NCBI GenBank assembly: GCA_014904985.1
Contig: MU129401.1
Location: 1-18,278, forward strand
Reading direction: 5' to 3'
Length of the DNA: 18,278 nt
DNA from: Hydnum rufescens UP504
Lineage: Eukaryota > Basidiomycota > Agaricomycetes > Cantharellales > Hydnaceae
Under the pieces are notes generated by a model. It had not been told where the DNA came from, did no database searches, and was given only the letters and a program-made list of their open reading frames with translations. A program made the translations under genes and the position numbers. This document shows positions 17,937 to 18,278 of this stretch, piece by piece (position 1 is the first letter of the stretch; each line of letters starts with the position of its first letter).

Positions 17937-18278
17937 TCAAGGACATAGCTCATTACCTAGGTGAAATGGTCTTGCGGGTGATGACCTTGAACCTCGGGCC
18001 AAAAAACGCGGTAGTGCCGACCGTTCTGTCAAGGCAATGACGACTGCATAGACCGCACTCTCATCAATTACGAAGTTGGTTCGCGTAATTCTTGACGTGA
18101 AATCGTCAGCCTCGAACCGGAAGCTGGACTCCCACCGCGAACCACCGTACAGCGACCACAAGTCAGCACAGTCAGCTTCCAAAGGCTCATGACCGACCAG
18201 AGCTTGATTGATGTCCCGCTGAGACTCATCCGCAAGCTCCTTGAGGCCACCGAGGTTCCAAGATTCGCTTCGATTCAC
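17937..18278 (-). CDS. Partial unknown ORF running off the right edge
   Basis: The frame is open from the window edge for 113 codons with no start codon in view, so it is an internal or C-terminal piece. It has an acidic helical part (LGGLKELADESQRDINQALV), then SSFRFEADDF, then a hydrophobic helix ESAVYAVVIALTERSALP, and ends after a possible splice donor (CACCTAG|GTAATG near 17960). CpG content and codon use resemble the kinase/NLR half. No family is recognised. Another frame near 18010-17965 (FFGPRFKVITRK) also looks protein-like, so a frame change cannot be excluded. Confidence 0.35.
   Translation of the reverse strand: MNRSESWNLGGLKELADESQRDINQALVGHEPLEADCADLWSLYGGSRWESSFRFEADDFTSRITRTNFVIDESAVYAVVIALTERSALPRFLARGSRSSPARPFHLGNELCP

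Noticed and set aside
17386..17946. 186-codon minus-strand frame as one gene
   Set aside because: It overlaps the last exon of the plus-strand gene, whose Pro-rich and KRKR tail is in a better-supported frame.

Overview
The window looks like nuclear DNA of a filamentous basidiomycete, most likely an Agaricomycete. Evidence: dense introns of about 50-65 nt, a Plavaka-type (CACTA-like) transposase relic, a C2/NACHT/WD40 NOD-like receptor gene, a FunK1-type fungal kinase relic, and TTAGGG-type motifs inside a repeat. No bacterial-style operon, CRISPR array, rRNA or intact tRNA is visible.

Two compositional halves meet inside one gene. Left half (1 to about 10.3 kb): CpG dinucleotides are nearly absent and TpG/CpA are abundant. 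It holds a decayed Tc1/IS630-like DDE transposase (about 305-969, minus), a decayed Plavaka transposase (about 1578-3113, minus), a foldback hairpin (3379-3425), a minisatellite-like block with telomere-like motifs (3.5-4.05 kb), a tRNA-derived SINE-like segment (4080-4161, minus), a broken multi-exon unknown gene (4433-6249, plus), a low-complexity stretch, and a 92-bp tandem duplication (8450-8623). Many in-frame stops in the relics are TGA where the ancestral codon was probably CGA, as expected from CpG deamination.

Right half (about 10.7-18.3 kb): CpG-rich, near-normal fungal coding DNA. The central gene is a ten-exon NLR on the minus strand (13371 down to 9087). It has an N-terminal C2-like domain, a helical linker, a NACHT ATPase and five near-identical 129-bp WD40 repeats. 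Its 5' two thirds are CpG-normal while its WD40 3' end is in the CpG-depleted domain. The gene carries one in-frame TAG, one GC-AG intron and one probable 1-nt deletion near the C-terminus. Upstream lies a FunK1-like kinase relic (16297-14232, minus) broken by several frameshifts and lacking key catalytic-loop residues. It is head-to-head with, and overlaps the 5' end of, an unrecognised plus-strand gene (16240-17577) that also seems to use a GC-AG intron. A partial unknown ORF runs off the right edge (minus).

NLR and FunK1 genes are typical lineage-expanded, fast-turnover families of Agaricomycetes. The window reads as an accessory region where an NLR/kinase cluster borders a methylated, transposon-rich domain. 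All gene models are manual splice reconstructions; none was checked by alignment or RNA data.
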